The position numbers and the translations under genes were made by a program. Source: Dolomedes plantarius (lineage: Eukaryota; Arthropoda; Arachnida; Araneae; Dolomedidae). From it: DNA of 64,000 nucleotides. Position 1 is the first letter of the stretch; every line of letters begins with the position of its first letter. The stretch is from NCBI GenBank assembly GCA_907164885.2, contig OU015495.1, positions 96,209,332 to 96,273,331 on the forward strand. The letters are read 5' to 3'. Below the pieces are notes generated by a model that ran no database searches, was not told the DNA's origin, and worked only from the letters and a program-made list of their open reading frames with translations. Shown one piece after another: positions 33,640-46,496 of this stretch.

Positions 33640-34640
33640 TGTTATCAAACAGTACCTCTTACTTTTCCACATAATATACTAGAGAGCAATGTTTCGACTA
33701 ATTTGGGGATTTTACTGGAGGCAAATGCGCCAAAAGAATATGGATATGTCAGTGGCACTCATTTCGTTGTCAGTGGCTGACAACGAAATCTTTGTCCGTT
33801 TCATTATTTGTAATTAAAATTATTTGTCAACTACGACTGATCTACTCTTATTAATTTAAATTTCATTGCATTGTATTTCATTGCACTTAACTTCTTGCTA
33901 TCTCTGCGAAAAACTGTAAAAACTGTATCCGACAAAACTTAGCAAGCGTTACGGACATGACAAGCTCCCCCCCTTCCCCCACCTCCAAAAAAAAAAAGGT
34001 TGTATAGCCGTCCAAAATTTGAAATATCTCATGCCATTCTTCTCTCCGAGAGAGAAAATTGTGCAACAGTTTACAGATGCGAAATGGCAGAGGATTTATG
34101 CATCTTTTATGCAGTTTAAGGGGGAGAGGGGAGAAGAAAATTTTCATTGGAACATATTGAATATGGCATTCGTAGCAGGAAAAAAAAATAATAACCGAGG
34201 AAATACTCCGTTGTTTGAAAAGAATATTTGTAAGTAATTGAAAACACGGGGGAAGTTTTCTGCATAGCTGGCTTTAAAATATGAAGAGGAAAAACAATAT
34301 CACTTGTTCCGTTTGTTTCCATATGGCATATATAACTCCTGTATTTCTTATCTATGAATACGGAACAGACCATTTCTTTTATAAAAAAAGAGTAGAAATA
34401 TACTCATATTTTCTTCCTCGAAATCGTAAATATTTATAACATGTTTGTGGGAGTGCATGATTACGATTTCGGTAAAGAATTACGTATTCGTTAAATTACA
34501 AGAGATAAGGCTTTTAAATTGTCCCAGATAGTTTAAAATGATAAAAGAAAATAGCAAAAGCTTTGGAATATGTCTTAAGTTATGTGCGCAGGAAATGAAA
34601 TTAGAAATCTACCTGCTATCAGCTGTTTTTAAGGACCAAC
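33640..34640. other. intergenic DNA, no feature seen
   Basis: No supportable gene or element ends. Short frames on both strands lack known motifs. Confidence 0.4.
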
Positions 34641-34817
34641 AGCGCCCTTTGCACGTACGCTCTTTCCCGCGTGAAACCACAATCCCGCGCGATTGAGTGC
34701 ACGTGTGAAGGTGTCGGAGAGGAAGGGAAAGCTGCTTGGGAGCGTACTGCAAGCTTTCCCGCGCGCAATCCCGTAGGCTCCAAGCACTCGCGAGAGAGCG
34801 TACGTGTAAAGGGCGCT
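34641..34817. mobile_element. GC-rich MITE (177 bp)
   Basis: The end AGCGCCCTTTGCACGTACGC is mirrored by GCGTACGTGTAAAGGGCGCT. The body is clearly more GC-rich than its surroundings and contains several CGCG steps. Target duplication is not clear. Confidence 0.65.
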
Positions 34818-34907
34818 AATATGTCTTTCATACAAGACTAGAGGACGCCGTAGTAATCCACGACTCCCATACGTTAACGTTATGTCAGTTGAAAAAAGAA
34901 ATTTAAT

Positions 34908-35409
34908 TTAATTAGAAAATTTAACGCAAAAGCAGGAGATATATACATATCTTTGTTTCATCACTTCTTTACTCTCAAAGGGAGTTCTTCTGCAACAATT
35001 TTCCAGTTGCTTGAAAATGTGAAAGACACTGGAGGCTAGGTAGCGCGGATTTTTCGAAGCTTCCCAGTCGAAACTTTCAAAGCTAGGTCTTGTTTTCTTG
35101 GAACTGAGCTTCCTGTTAGCGAATGACACATCATTAAATGGTAGGCCTCTCCTGAGAATCTGAATGTTCTGTTGATATAATTTTAGTGTTGCTCAGAATT
35201 TTTTCAATGTTAGTTGTGATCATCTTTTGAATGTCTGCTGGGGATATGAACTCAAAGGAAAGAGGAGCTCTTTGATCCAGAGGAAAACTGCCGTGACTGT
35301 TTGAGTCTGCTTGCATTTTGTTTTGCATGGAAGGTGATCGTGGGTGAAGGGACTTGGTATCTCCTTGTTTCAAAATAGACCTCATTTTAAACACGCTAAA
35401 AGATAGCAA
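34908..35409 (-). pseudogene. unidentified protein remnant in two adjacent frames
   Basis: Minus-strand frames 35134-35409 (from a plausible ATG giving MRSILKQGDTKSLHPRSP) and 34908-35129 (FANRKLSSKKTRPSFESFDW) follow each other within 5 bp. They have similar mixed composition and better codon balance than the surroundings. Together they would give about 150 residues split by stops. I do not recognise the family and no neighbour suggests a role. It could be a host processed pseudogene, a decayed element gene or chance. Confidence 0.25.
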
Positions 35410-35688
35410 AACTTTTTCTATAGGGTTGAAATTTCCACGGCGTTCAACAAAGAAAGGACCTGGACGTTAGACTGAGCCGATTCATTAATCCATGCATGTG
35501 GGAATCGTAAATAGGTGTTGCTCTTCGAACAGCCCTCGTTAGTATGTGCACCGGACATAATCGCAACCTATAAAATCAAGCAGAATTCTGTCCTGACCAC
35601 GTGATACGCTTGAACGGCCTGTGGTAAGTGCCAGGATGTTTTCAATTAAGCCAAGAATACTACTTACTGGCAGGAAACAGCACAAATA

Positions 35689-36947
35689 CACTGGTGAAAT
35701 AAATTAAGAGAATTTGCATATTTTACCGAACTTCATGAAAAGAACTGAACTGAATGTAAAACCCCTGCGTCTAGACAAAAATGCAAATCTTGTACGTCAA
35801 ATACGTAAGTGTACACGTGTGTGTAGACGGAGCCAGTAGAGAAACAGGCTTTATAAGCGCGCATAACTTCAGACGCATTTCGTTCGCACACCTCGGCGAA
35901 TTTCTTGGTGTTATTTTGCAGCAATCGGTTAATTTCAAATTGTAACAGTAAAAATGAGTAACCCTTAACGTTTAGATGATGGAATGAGGTGGCGAATTGT
36001 GGGGAGACTAGAAGCAGGCCAATCTCAAGTCCAAATTTGTAGAGAGTTCAATTTAACGCCCAGCGTCGTGTGTAACTTATGGAAACAGTTCCAGGATACC
36101 GGATCCATCGAGAGAAAGCCTTTGCAAGGTCGTCCAAGAGCCACGACGGCCAGAGAAGATCGCCATTTGTCGATTACAGCGAGGCGTAACAGGAGTGCTA
36201 CAGCTTCTCAGCTCTCTCGTGACTTGTATGCAGCCACAGGAACCCGTGTATCAAGGGTGACTGTTTCCAAATGACTTCATGAGAGAGGGTTGTTTGCAAG
36301 AAGACCTGCTGTTTGCTTTCCGCTCACTTCTACGAACAGGAGGATCCGTTTATCATGGTGCAGATAGCATAGAGATTGGAGTATGGATCAATGGGCGACC
36401 GTTCTCTTCACTGATGAGTCCCGGTTCAGCCTAAACACCGATTCTCGCCGTACGTTCATATGGAGAGAACCAGGGACCCGCTACCTACCCTCTAATGTCT
36501 GCGAAATTGACCATTATGGCGGAGGAGGTTTAATGGTCTGGGCAGGCATCATGTTGGATGGCCGCACACCTCTCCATGTCTTTGAAAGAGGCACTGTGAC
36601 TGGTGTGAGGTATAGGGATGAGGTCTTGGAGCCCTATGTTCGTCTTTTCAGGGGTGTAGTTGGCCCTGAGTTAATTTTAATATACGATAACGCGAGGCCA
36701 CATAGAGCTCTTCTGGTCGACGAATTTCTAGAGAGTGAGGATATTCGCCGGATGGATTGGCCAGCCAGATCTCCAGACCTTAACCCTATAGAGCATGTCT
36801 GGGACGCTCTGGGGAGGACAATTGCAAATCGCAACCCTCCTCCGAGAACTATCCAGGGAATGAAAACAGCGTTGCTTAACGAGTGGAACCAATTGCCACA
36901 GGAAATGATAAACTGCCTCTTAATTCTCTTAATTTCCTACACCAGTG
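35689..36947 (+). mobile_element. Tc1-like DNA transposon, 3'-shortened
   Basis: 1259 bp with inverted ends CACTGGTG..AAATTAAGAGAATT and a TA on both sides (35687-35688 and 36948-36949). The right TIR begins immediately after the codons for QEMINCLL, so the last part of the transposase gene and any 3' untranslated region have been deleted. Confidence 0.9.
35954..36920 (+). pseudogene. Tc1-like transposase, three stops, no frameshift
   Basis: One frame runs throughout from an ATG at 35954 (MSNP then a TAA). Next come RWRIVGRLEAGQSQVQICRE and a second helix-turn-helix, a stop after VTVSK, a stop in the WCR*HRDW segment, then an uninterrupted DDE domain: FTDESRFSLN, IYDNARPHRALL and SPDLNPIEHVWDALG. 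All three catalytic acids are intact. The C-terminus is lost after LPQEMINCLL; relatives continue for some 20 residues. Three point nonsense changes and a small deletion mean inactivity, but decay is mild, so the family was recently active. Confidence 0.93.
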
Positions 36948-37032
36948 TATTAACAATCCCGAAAATTTTCCATGTAATCTGCAATTCGTTAACTTGATTT
37001 CATTTTATTTTTTGAGTTTAAAACGTAATTAT

Positions 37033-37278
37033 ATATCTGTACGTCAGAGGTAAACCATAATAAGTGAATTTTCCCATTTTTCAGGAGAGCTTTGTGAATG
37101 TTTACCTGTCATCAGGACTTACATATACGATATTTTATAAATCTGTATTTCACCCACCATCTTATTTTGCATATAGGACAGTTTTCATCAAAGAAGCTCC
37201 ACCCAAAAGGAGTCACAAGAAAAATATCGAAAATGAAGAAAATTCACTTATGATGGTTTACCTGTGACGTACAGATAT
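37033..37278. mobile_element. foldback MITE with ATATCTGTACGTCA ends
   Basis: The first 41 bp (ATATCTGTACGTCAGAGGTA, then AACCATAATAAGTGAATTTTC) are mirrored at 37238-37278 with two mismatches. The middle is unrelated non-coding sequence. It directly adjoins the next MITE. Confidence 0.8.
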
Positions 37279-37596
37279 GTGCCCCTAATTAGGAAAGTGG
37301 TCCAAATGATTGCGCAGGTGATTACGAAAGAGAAGTAAAGTCAAGAATCTAAACAAAATGAGTTTATTAGTCTCTTCCCGTTGCATTCTTTTACATTACC
37401 GTAATCTGAAGCAGTCTTTGCAAAAATTTTAAAAATTGAACCGTAAATATTTTCTGAAATATTTTATTTAGTATAAAAATATTTTTTATTTTGTTCAAAC
37501 TCAGAACTTGAAATATCTCGAGGTGAAAAATATGACTTACACCACTTTTGTAATCACCGATACAATGACTTAGACCACTTTCTTAATCAAGGGCAC
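37279..37596. mobile_element. foldback MITE with GTGCCC ends
   Basis: Left arm GTGCCCCTAATTAGGAAAGT and further matches (GTGATTACGAAAG) are mirrored in the right arm, which ends AAGAAAGT-type sequence and GGGCAC. An AT dinucleotide flanks both ends. No coding. Confidence 0.72.
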
Positions 37597-39120
37597 ATGA
37601 GAGCGTAATTAAAACTTTTTTCAATACATTTTAATGTACTTTTAAACTTTCAAATCACTCTCCTGAAAAATCTTGTTTTTTGAGATATGACGTTGTTGAT
37701 AGGAGTGAGCGATATGTGTTCTGGATTCCAATTTTTTAAAATTCCATAATTTTTTATCGTAGTGTTGTACCTTTCATTTATCTTTGTTACAAATAAATTT
37801 GAAATAATTGCCACTGTATTATTCCCAATGAATTTGATAATGCGAAGGGTACAATTTATGGCAATGGGATCTTCTCAAAAGGGCAAGCAAAATTAAAAGG
37901 TTGGGTACCATGGTGTAGATATGTGGTCTAGGGAAGGACGCAATCAAGCTCTCTTCCCCACATCCTATAAAAAATTTCCGGAATGCCTACAGTTTCTGTT
38001 GAAAACAGAATTCAGGACTGTTTTTGATTTGTGCATCGCAATAATGAAAGACCTCAATTGGGTGGGGAAGAGTGGGTCCCTCTTGACTTTCCGCTCCTAC
38101 GTTCCAACGCAACCACATTACCAAATAACTTGTTATTTGATGTATTAACTAGTCTCCCAATGTTTGACCTTTTGTCGTAAAAACACTCGTTATTAGTACT
38201 GCTTCGACTATTAAATAGGCAAATAGTGAAGCGATTTGTATCTTTCATTTATTATTTTTTCCCCTAAGAAAACAAACCTATCATCGCAAATATCAACTCG
38301 GAAAACGGTACCAGAGGGATTTAATTATTTCGACATGCTATTATATTTTTCCGACAAAAAAAAAGCTTCCAAACGATAATGGACTTCGTTTCTTCTTTCA
38401 TTTCTGAAATACAAACATTTTCATCTAATGGCGTTCTCTCTCTCTCTCTCTCTGCAAAGTAACTTCTGTCATTTGTGTAATCGGATTAGATAGAGTTTGT
38501 TTTTTTGAAACGTAGCAAAAGCGTCGTACGTCAAACTACCTATCCTTAACAAATGAATCTGGCAGCTGAAACGTATGTCAACAGATTTCGGCGACGGAAG
38601 CCTGGGAGGAGAGGTTTATTTCACGGACCGTTTAATCTAAACTGAATTTCCTCTCAAAAGAATGAATCAAAGCGAGTGCTCGTTTATGAACTTTTTATTT
38701 TTTTTATCATACTGCTGTTACGACATACACTTAGAAAGAAGGAAGGTTCAATGACATGTTATAATGTTCTGAAAAATGTGGGATTTTTTTGTGGGAGGAA
38801 AAGAGGGGGTAGGGAAGGAATGAATTAAAATTATGAAGCTGTCACACTAGATTTTTCAAAGTCTTTTATTTTTTTCTATTCTGTGGAAGTTTAAAATTGT
38901 CTTTTAAGAAACGTTTTAGGGAATCATTCATCCCAGACACGATACAGGAATTCTCAATGGAACTGACCGTCATGTTTACTATAACCAAATTTTTATTACA
39001 TACAGTTTGAAACAGTTGTCTGCAAGAAAGGGACAATAAACTGCTAAACAAAAATTTTTGATAGGTTGCGAAAATATGACGTCACCTTAATAAAACTGCC
39101 CCACTGTATTTACTTCTTAT
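37597..39120. other. intergenic DNA with a (CT)n tract
   Basis: A CT microsatellite lies at about 38434-38453. No supportable gene. Confidence 0.4.
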
Positions 39121-39124
39121 AGAT

Positions 39125-39250
39125 TCCAGGAAGCGGGCTCGGGTTCGTATCCCGACTAAGGGATGAATGTTCTTGCAAGGGCGGCTCCAAGGGAGGCGGG
39201 CAGTAGGAGCAATTGCCCCCTCCCCCCCAAAAAAAAAAGAAAAAAAAAAG
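39125..39250 (+). mobile_element. decayed tRNA-derived SINE
   Basis: GGGTTCGTATCCC at 39141-39153 fits a B box, and about 85 bp later the sequence ends in a C-run and A-rich tail, the same tail order as the SINE at 22.7 kb. The A box is not recognisable, so the 5' part is lost or degraded. Confidence 0.5.
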
Positions 39251-39339
39251 CTTGGCGTATTTTTTTTTATAGCCTAAAATTATATAATCGTAGAACTAAT
39301 ACTAAATTAGTTTAAATTTAAAATGAGAGGATGTTTATT

Positions 39340-39345
<6 letters not shown>

Positions 39346-39407
<62 letters not shown>

Positions 39408-39484
39408 GTATGTATATGTATATGTATGTATATATATATATATACATATATATATATGTATGTATATGTATATGTATGTATATA

Positions 39485-39517
<33 letters not shown>

Positions 39518-39560
39518 GTATGTATATGTATATGTATGTATATATATATATATATATATG

Positions 39561-39612
<52 letters not shown>

Positions 39613-39613
39613 T
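39346..39613. repeat. compound (TA)n / (TATG)n microsatellite
   Basis: About 55 bp of pure TA, then alternating TATATG and TATG blocks in three larger similar periods of about 65 bp. Long frames across it are artefacts of the repeat. Confidence 0.95.
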
Positions 39614-39755
39614 AACCCGTCGGACGGGTTTGTAACCAGTTGTGCCGTGTGCGTGGCTCCATTCAATTACATAGGTTGCGACTCATCACGGACTGGTTTG
39701 TGATTTGAGTCAGTTATCAGTTTCTTTTGAGTTGCTCCGTGTGCAGACGGGCTTA
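39614..39755. repeat. possible MITE remnant next to the microsatellite
   Basis: Begins with the palindrome ACCCGTCGGACGGGT and ends near GTGTGCAGACGGG, which is partly complementary. Moderately GC-rich. Boundaries unclear. Confidence 0.3.
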
Positions 39756-39759
39756 TGCT

Positions 39760-42140
39760 TCAGAAACCAAATGTTTAAAACTTAATTTTGAAAGAGCTGA
39801 TTATTCTTAAATCTATACGCGATAAAAACATACGTATCTATCAAAGTCTCGATCAAAATTTTGCAATATGTGTCAACATGCATGTTTCACAATCTTTTAC
39901 TTTGATGCAGTTTTAATGAAAATATAATGAAGTGAGTATCTTATTTAAAAGACATCAAGCTATCAAAATTTCGATAAAATAATGCGAATTATACAATTTT
40001 TTTTTTCGGTTCACTGTATCTTATTTTTTAATGTAATTTCAATGATAGAATAATAGAATACCTTATTATAAATACATAAAATTTTGGTTAAATTTTGTCA
40101 TGAATTCATATTTCATGTTCTTTAAATTTTATGATTTGCTTTACTTACAGTTTAGGAATTATAAAAGTATATACTCGTATTATAAATTAGACAAAAACTT
40201 CTATCAAATATGGGATTAAAATTTCCCTAAATCTTATATTCTAATTTTGATTTCAAGGAAAAAATAATAGAAATGAATATGTCTTTAAAAGCATATCAAT
40301 CCAAATATAGCAAGCATATTCATACAAGCATATCAATCAAGCATATCATTAAAACCATATCAATCCATTAAAAGTTTTCATAAATCATGTGATGAATTCA
40401 ATATCTCTGAGTCTTATATTCTGACAGTATTTTGATGTAAATTAATATAAAGGAATCTATACAATTAGAAACATACCAATTCCTTGAAATTCCAATCTTC
40501 ATTCTGATTTTTATATTTTGAATCGACTTTTTCATTCTTCACTAATTCTTATTTTTTGATAACTTCATTGAACAAAAATGTTATGAATCGGTTTTTATCA
40601 CACATCTGAAATCCAATTATTTTAGAAATATTTAAAATTTATTTGCTTGTCGATTTTGCAAAAATATATCTTAAAATACTTTAGCATTTTTAGAAAAAAA
40701 TAGCAGTAGAGCTTAATGATATCAAGAGAAGAAATATCTATAACTGAGCGAGCAAAAAATTTGGTGATACATCATGAAGATCAATATACAACTCTTTCTG
40801 TGAAACGTACCTAGAGTCAAGAAAATGCTAAGAGAAAGAGCTTTTTGTGATTCGAAACAAACGCTTGCTAGTAATTTAAAGCGAATACTTTTTTTCTGTT
40901 TTCACATGACTAGTTTTGAGATGTATTACTCTACGAAAAAGCAATTTCGATTTTACCTGCGAATCTAATTTCTTTTATAATAGTATAAAAAAGAACATCG
41001 AAGCCTTATTAGGAGAAATATAGCGTCAGATAACATTTGTTTCGTGAGAATTCAAATCCTTAATCCTAATACCCAGATTTTGTTGCATGCAGTTAATCAA
41101 TAATTTTAATGATGATTGTATTAGCCTTTTTAATAATAATTACTAAGTATTCATATAATTAACCAATTTAATTTGTCACGTTTACTCATTTAGAATGGTT
41201 CACGGTATGAATTTTTTCTCTACTAATCCATCAAATATTGTAGCATAGATAATTAAATGTATATTTACATGGATACATAGAACACTGAAAACCCTAGCAT
41301 GATTTGCAACAAGTTTGGGGATATATCGTTCTTGCCTGGTTTATTAAAAGGTGCATACGATTAAAATAGTACTTCTATTTCTTTCTTTCTTTTCTTTATT
41401 AAAACAATAAAAATATTGCTTAAATAATTTAAAAAATTATCCTCCATACAGTTTTTCGAAAAGCAAAAGATATTTTAAGAAATATTTATTCAATATAGAG
41501 ACTTACTGGTCACTCGATTCGTGGCTAGATTGAACTGGGTAAGTCTCCAACCAGATTTCTATACGTTCCTGTGGAAGTTTATGCCCTGTTATCTATTAGT
41601 AAATAACACTGAGTGTTTCCACAATGCACTCGGTTAGTGTTCCTATTCATCTCAAACTTATATAGGTTGAAAATACTCCAATTTGTAATTAAAATCTGAC
41701 ACCGCATATTAAAATTAAGCTGAAGAACGTAAAATAAAAGTCCAGTCTAGGCGGGGTAGTATGACAGTTAGTCTGGCTGGTTAGTTTCTAATCAATGTCA
41801 CCTGTGTTCAAGAACTCATGGCAATTGTTAATATTCTTTCCCGGGCGATCGACCTGTGTTGCATAAAATACTGGTCCCACTTCTGACCAACAACCGGGAT
41901 GCCACAGTCCTTGAAATGCGGTTGCATTTTTTGTTGGTACAGTTCATTGATCTAAAAGACGTTATTAATTGCAACTAGAATGCTGATTTTGATATTTATA
42001 AACTTCTTAAACTGCTCAAGGTTTATTCGCTCAAGGTATTAATTTGTAATTAATACCGCCAACTTTCGTCTACTGTATTGTATTCAGCTCTTCTCTACAT
42101 TTAAAACGAAAATTTATCAATGAAATAAAATTTAATATAA
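39760..42140. other. AT-rich intergenic DNA; possible degraded SINE near 41.8 kb
   Basis: Nothing firm. At 41755-41825 GGGGTAGTATGACAGTTAGT and, 45 bp on, GTGTTCAAGAACTC might be worn A and B boxes; this is a weak resemblance only. Confidence 0.3.
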
Positions 42141-42381
42141 TTATACGAGGGTGTTTCAAAAAGTAACAGACAATTCAGTATTTTGAGATATGTAATTCCA
42201 TTAGAGATACAACTGACGTCATTTTTTGCATAATCACCCTACTTTTAAATACACTTCTCACACCTCTGCACTAACTATTTTTTTTCTATTGTAAAAAAAA
42301 AATGTTTTTGGTTGTGCTTTCAGCCAGGGATGAACTGCTTATTAATTGCAACTAGAATGGTGATTTTGATATTTATAAACT

Positions 42382-43400
42382 TCACATACAATTGTGAAGA
42401 AGATTTGGGAATCTTCTTCCTTCCGACATATCTTTCAGTGGCCCAAACCCATGATAGTCTGAGAAAGCCAAATCAAGGATGTAAGGGGGATGCTGCAAGA
42501 TCTGAAATCTCAATCTCCGAATGTTGCCAGGGGTAGCAGTGGCCGTGTGAGGGCGTGTGTTATCACGAAGGAGTACAACGCCGTCACGTAAGTGAAAAGT
42601 GCGACGACTCCATATTGTTGACTTCAGCTCCCTCTCCAACATACCTACTGTAGAGACAGGCGAGTCACCATAACAAGCAATAACGCCACCTATCGCAAGG
42701 TAAGTGCTATTACGCAGAACGCTGGGGGCGGGGATTGTAGACTCCAGACGTGTCCGATACGCTCTTACGGAGAACACCGGAGGTGACTGTAGACTCCGGT
42801 TGTGTCTGATATATATTAGAGATATATATTCTTAGAGAGAAAGTTCGGAGGTTATTGTAGACTTCGAACGGGGCTGGTATGTTCTTCGGAACTTTAAGAT
42901 AACTGCATTATGTTTGTTCATGTAAATAATATTCTCCTACCTGTAATATAGTCTCCTGTACTTGTACTTGCTGTGCTCTATTTTGGAATTAAATATGTGT
43001 TTAAAAGAGCTGGTTCTAGATTGATACTAAAAAAAAGGACTCTCAATTCCTCGGTATTCCTCACACCTACCTACCATGACAATAGAATGTACAGATCTGG
43101 TGCTGACATCCAATTCCCTGACCATAACTTCTGAAGAAATGTGTCTGTTTACATGAATAATAGCTTATAGGACGACCCATCATCTCATCAGTGATGCCCG
43201 TGTTGAGAAGACAGGAGCATTACTCATCACGGATAGATGGTCACCCATTTTTAAGCGTATCCTCCCACTCTTACACTCTCTCTTGCCACTGCAGGTTCTC
43301 CATACAGTTGTAGCATTTTTCTATGAATTTCACGAGGTTTCACACCCTTCAACCACAAAAATCCGATGACTGCTCACTGCTCCCCTACTGTGCAAAATGC
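42382..43400 (-). pseudogene. mariner-like (D34D) transposase, broken and interrupted
   Basis: Minus-strand fragments in order: an N-terminal part at about 43050-43400 (VIGFLWLKGVKPREIHRKML, QLYGEPAVARESV, then pieces through SSQHGHH and the following helix), and a C-terminal part at 42382-42650 (VVLLRDNTRPHTATATPGNI, then LQHPPYILDLAFSDYHGFGP LK). The second catalytic aspartate (LRDN) and third (FSDY) are 34 residues apart, as in mariner. The first aspartate region is missing: the middle is replaced by unrelated DNA with three imperfect repeats. Multiple stops. This is a dead copy. Confidence 0.82.
42720..43075. mobile_element. insertion splitting the mariner gene, perhaps a solo LTR
   Basis: Sequence between the two halves of the mariner transposase has no coding. 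It starts with three imperfect units of 65-80 bp, each with TTGTAGACTCC or GTAGACTTCG, and continues into a T/C-rich part with AATTAAATATG and a close ending CCTCACA. The general look is that of an LTR, but I could not fix TG/CA ends or a target duplication. Confidence 0.35.
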
Positions 43401-43599
43401 TTAGGGCGATGCCGATTTGTATGCGTTACCTATATGTTACCCTTCTGATTAAGAACGCCATGGTATTTACTCGGCAGTGTCAACATCTTCAGTTAGAGAG
43501 AACTTCCCTGCGGAGGGAGTTCGAAAGGCCACGGGTTTTAGCTTCAGGAACTATAGTCAATTTGTCGTTACTTTTTTAAAAACACCTTCGTAATTCTGT

Positions 43600-45268
43600 A
43601 ACTTCGTAATTCTGTAAGGCTCGATTTCAAGGAAACCGTATTAATGCGAGTATCGTACCGTTATACTCCGTTTATGCTGTTTTATATTCAGGGTAAAGAA
43701 AAAACCAGTTTTAGCATTTTTTAACTGTATAATCTCAGATATTTAACATTTTATAATGCTAAAACTGAGTTATGTGGTTTTGTAGAGTGCACTGAGGAAT
43801 TTTGATAGAAAAAAAGCTTAAATAAGTATCTGAATGCACTTCAGTTGCTGCATTACATAACAACGGACGATTTTCTTCAGAACAATATGAATTTGATCTG
43901 GAAAATAAGAATGCTAAACAAAATTAATGTTGGTAAGTAAATGTTGGTTAAGTAAATCATTAAAAGAATGCGACTGATTTACAATTATTCGATGTGATAG
44001 GATTCTCGTGAAAATAAAATGTCTGTGAAGCGAAGAGTTTAAACTTGTCTTTGTACTTGATCCTGAGAAATACTGAATTTTATTTTTTATGTAAAGTCTG
44101 AAATGAATATGAAACAATAAATATAAATGCACAAATTTGAAGATTATTTTTGTGAGCTGTTCTCCCTCCTTAAAATCAAATTATATGCCTCTTTTCTTCT
44201 TTTTATCGCAAACGAAATATCTTTTAAACTTTTTCAGATGAGAAATAAAAATTACAGCTTTTTTCGTAGTGATATAGTTTGCTCTTTTTCGAAAGTTAAA
44301 TTTTTATACTTCGCTGAATGTCGTACATGCAAGAAAAGCAACGTATTGCTAAAATAAGTTTTCTAATTTGATAGACTCAAATGACGCGTTTATACTTCTA
44401 GGAGTTTTACAAGGATTCATATCATAAAAATTTAACTATATGTGACAGACGGAGCAAGAAGCTTTCGAAAATATCATTCAGAAAATGCATTTAAATAGTT
44501 TTTTTCTGGCTTGTGTATATTTTAAATATAACTGTCAAATTTTAACTGTCAAATTTTGAAATTGAAAAAAATTACACAAATTTCAGATATAGCGGTTAAA
44601 TTAAAAAAAGAATATTTTGTAATAAATTTCCATAATGAATCAGATTTAAGTACTATATATGTATATTCAGTTATTGATAAATTTGCAACTGCAATAAAAA
44701 AAATAATGTTTAAACAAGTATATTAAATTTGAGATTTTTTTCTAAATTTAGAATTATAGAATCTGACATTTAAAGCTGCAAATTCTTTCTACGAAGTCTC
44801 TTTAGACATATTTTGAACAAATCTTGCACCTAATTCGTACTTTCTAGTTGGAGAATTCCTCCAGACAGTAGAGAAATGAGTTTTTGTTTGTTTAGTTTGC
44901 TGCCTTCTTGTTTAATTTAATTTGTTTATGAATTCATTTGACTGCTTGATTCGTTTTGCCTCTTGATTTCATTTTTTACTTTCGTCCATTCCAATGTATG
45001 TGGTGTTATTTGCTACTTTTCTCGTCTTTTCTCGTTTTTTTTCCCTCTGGAACCGGGCGAAGATTTTCTTTCCAAACATTTTTCTGACAGGTTTCTGCTG
45101 TTTTGTCTCCACTCACGTTTGCGCAAGTGCATTTCTTTTTGAAAGTTTAAATAGATTACATAAACGAGCTAGAGGATCTTCGAATCTGGGATTGGTCCAA
45201 ATAAATAATCGCATCTAATGTTTTCCAAAGAAAAACTGTGTTATCTGAAACTAGTTGTCAGTTATACA
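43600..45268. other. AT-rich intergenic DNA, no feature seen
   Basis: No supportable gene, no clear inverted ends. Confidence 0.4.
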
Positions 45269-45553
45269 CAGTTTAATTATTTTGAGGTGTTATTTTAAGA
45301 ATCTCTAGCTCAGGGATTCCCAACGGGGTCCAGGTGGACTCCTTGAGAGTCGATGGAAGTTTAAAAAGAACGAAAATTTTGGTCCCGCCGTTTTCCTATT
45401 GTACGCAATTTAATTAGTGTGTCAGTTTAATGCAGTCGGTTTTAGTTGATTTAATTCATTAATGATCATTTTAAATAGATTTTACCCATTTTTTAATACA
45501 TTATTATTGAATACACATTGCAACTAAAGAGTTATACATCAAGAGGCAAAAAA
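45269..45553 (+). repeat. chimeric duplication: hAT junction fused to MITE interior
   Basis: 45269-45360 repeats the genomic flank and first 50 bp of the hAT element that also appear at 45554-45648. Directly joined to it, 45361-45535 repeats the interior of the pogo-like MITE at 46113-46285 with few changes. The two parts are not neighbours in the source, so the block was built by copying from two places. Confidence 0.85.
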
Positions 45554-45596
45554 ACAGTTTAATTATTTTGAGGTGTTATTTTAAGAATCTCTAGCT

Positions 45597-46496
45597 CAGG
45601 GATTCCCAACGGGGTCCAGGTGGACTCCTTGGGAGAGTCGATGGAAGTTTAAAAAGGGTCTATAATATTCCAGGGGTTCTATTGGGGGTCAATGATAAAT
45701 TTTTCGGTTTTAAAATTTAATTTAATTTTTTAGGAATGTAATTATTAGATAATAATATCCGTTTTAATATGTATAAATACAGGTTTGCATTGGGCGGAGT
45801 GATCCATGCATCTAAAGTTGCATGTCATGACACTTTTGTAGATGTGTCGAATTCCGCCGTCGGTTTTTATTTGTGCACCAACACTAGGCAAAAGTGAGGA
45901 AATCCACTGGACCTTAAGGGCGGGAGATCACTTTAAAACCTTCAAAAAACTCAATTTTTTTATTTTGATTTAATTTTAAAGAAGGGAATGTAAGGAATCT
46001 TTATAAAAAATGAGGTCGATACTACAATTAGAACCGATTTTATGCCCAAATGTATAAAAATAATAGTAAAGTACAGTCGAACCCGGTATATAACGAACTC
46101 ACGCATATAACGAACGAAAATTTTGGTCCCGCCGTTTTCCTATTGTACGCAATTTAATTAGTGTGTCAGTTTAATGCAGTCGGTTTTAGTTGATTTAATT
46201 TATTAATGATCATTTTAAATAGATTTTACCCATTTTTTTAATACATTATTATTGAATACACATTGCAACTAATGAGTTATATATTTTGCGAACTCTAGAA
46301 TTTTTCTTAACGGTTCGGATATAGCGAACCGCCGGATAAAACGAACTAAACCTTTGGTCCCTCTAAGTTCGTTATAACGGTGTTCGACTGTAATTATGTT
46401 GTATGCTGTATATTATACAGAAAAATGTCAGGGAGTCGATGAAGAAAATCATTCTTTTAAAAGGGGTCGTTGTAGGATAAAGGTTGTGAACCCCTG
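45597..46496. mobile_element. hAT MITE with 8-bp target duplication
   Basis: Ends CAGGGATTCCCAACGGGG and, inverted, CAGGGGTTCACAACC, flanked by the perfect 8-bp duplication CTCTAGCT (45589-45596 and 46497-46504). A second copy of the left junction at 45303-45360 carries the same flank because of the local duplication. No transposase. It contains the pogo-like MITE at 46074-46390. Confidence 0.88.
46074..46390. mobile_element. pogo/Tigger-like MITE nested in the hAT
   Basis: 317 bp between TA dinucleotides (46072-46073 and 46391-46392). Ends are CAGTCGAACCCGGTATATAA and the inverted equivalent, with the ATAACGAACT phrase typical of Tigger/pogo ends. No coding. Confidence 0.85.

Noticed and set aside
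39307..39703. Long Tyr/Ile-rich open frames on both strands
   Set aside because: They are translations of a (TA)n/(TATG)n microsatellite.
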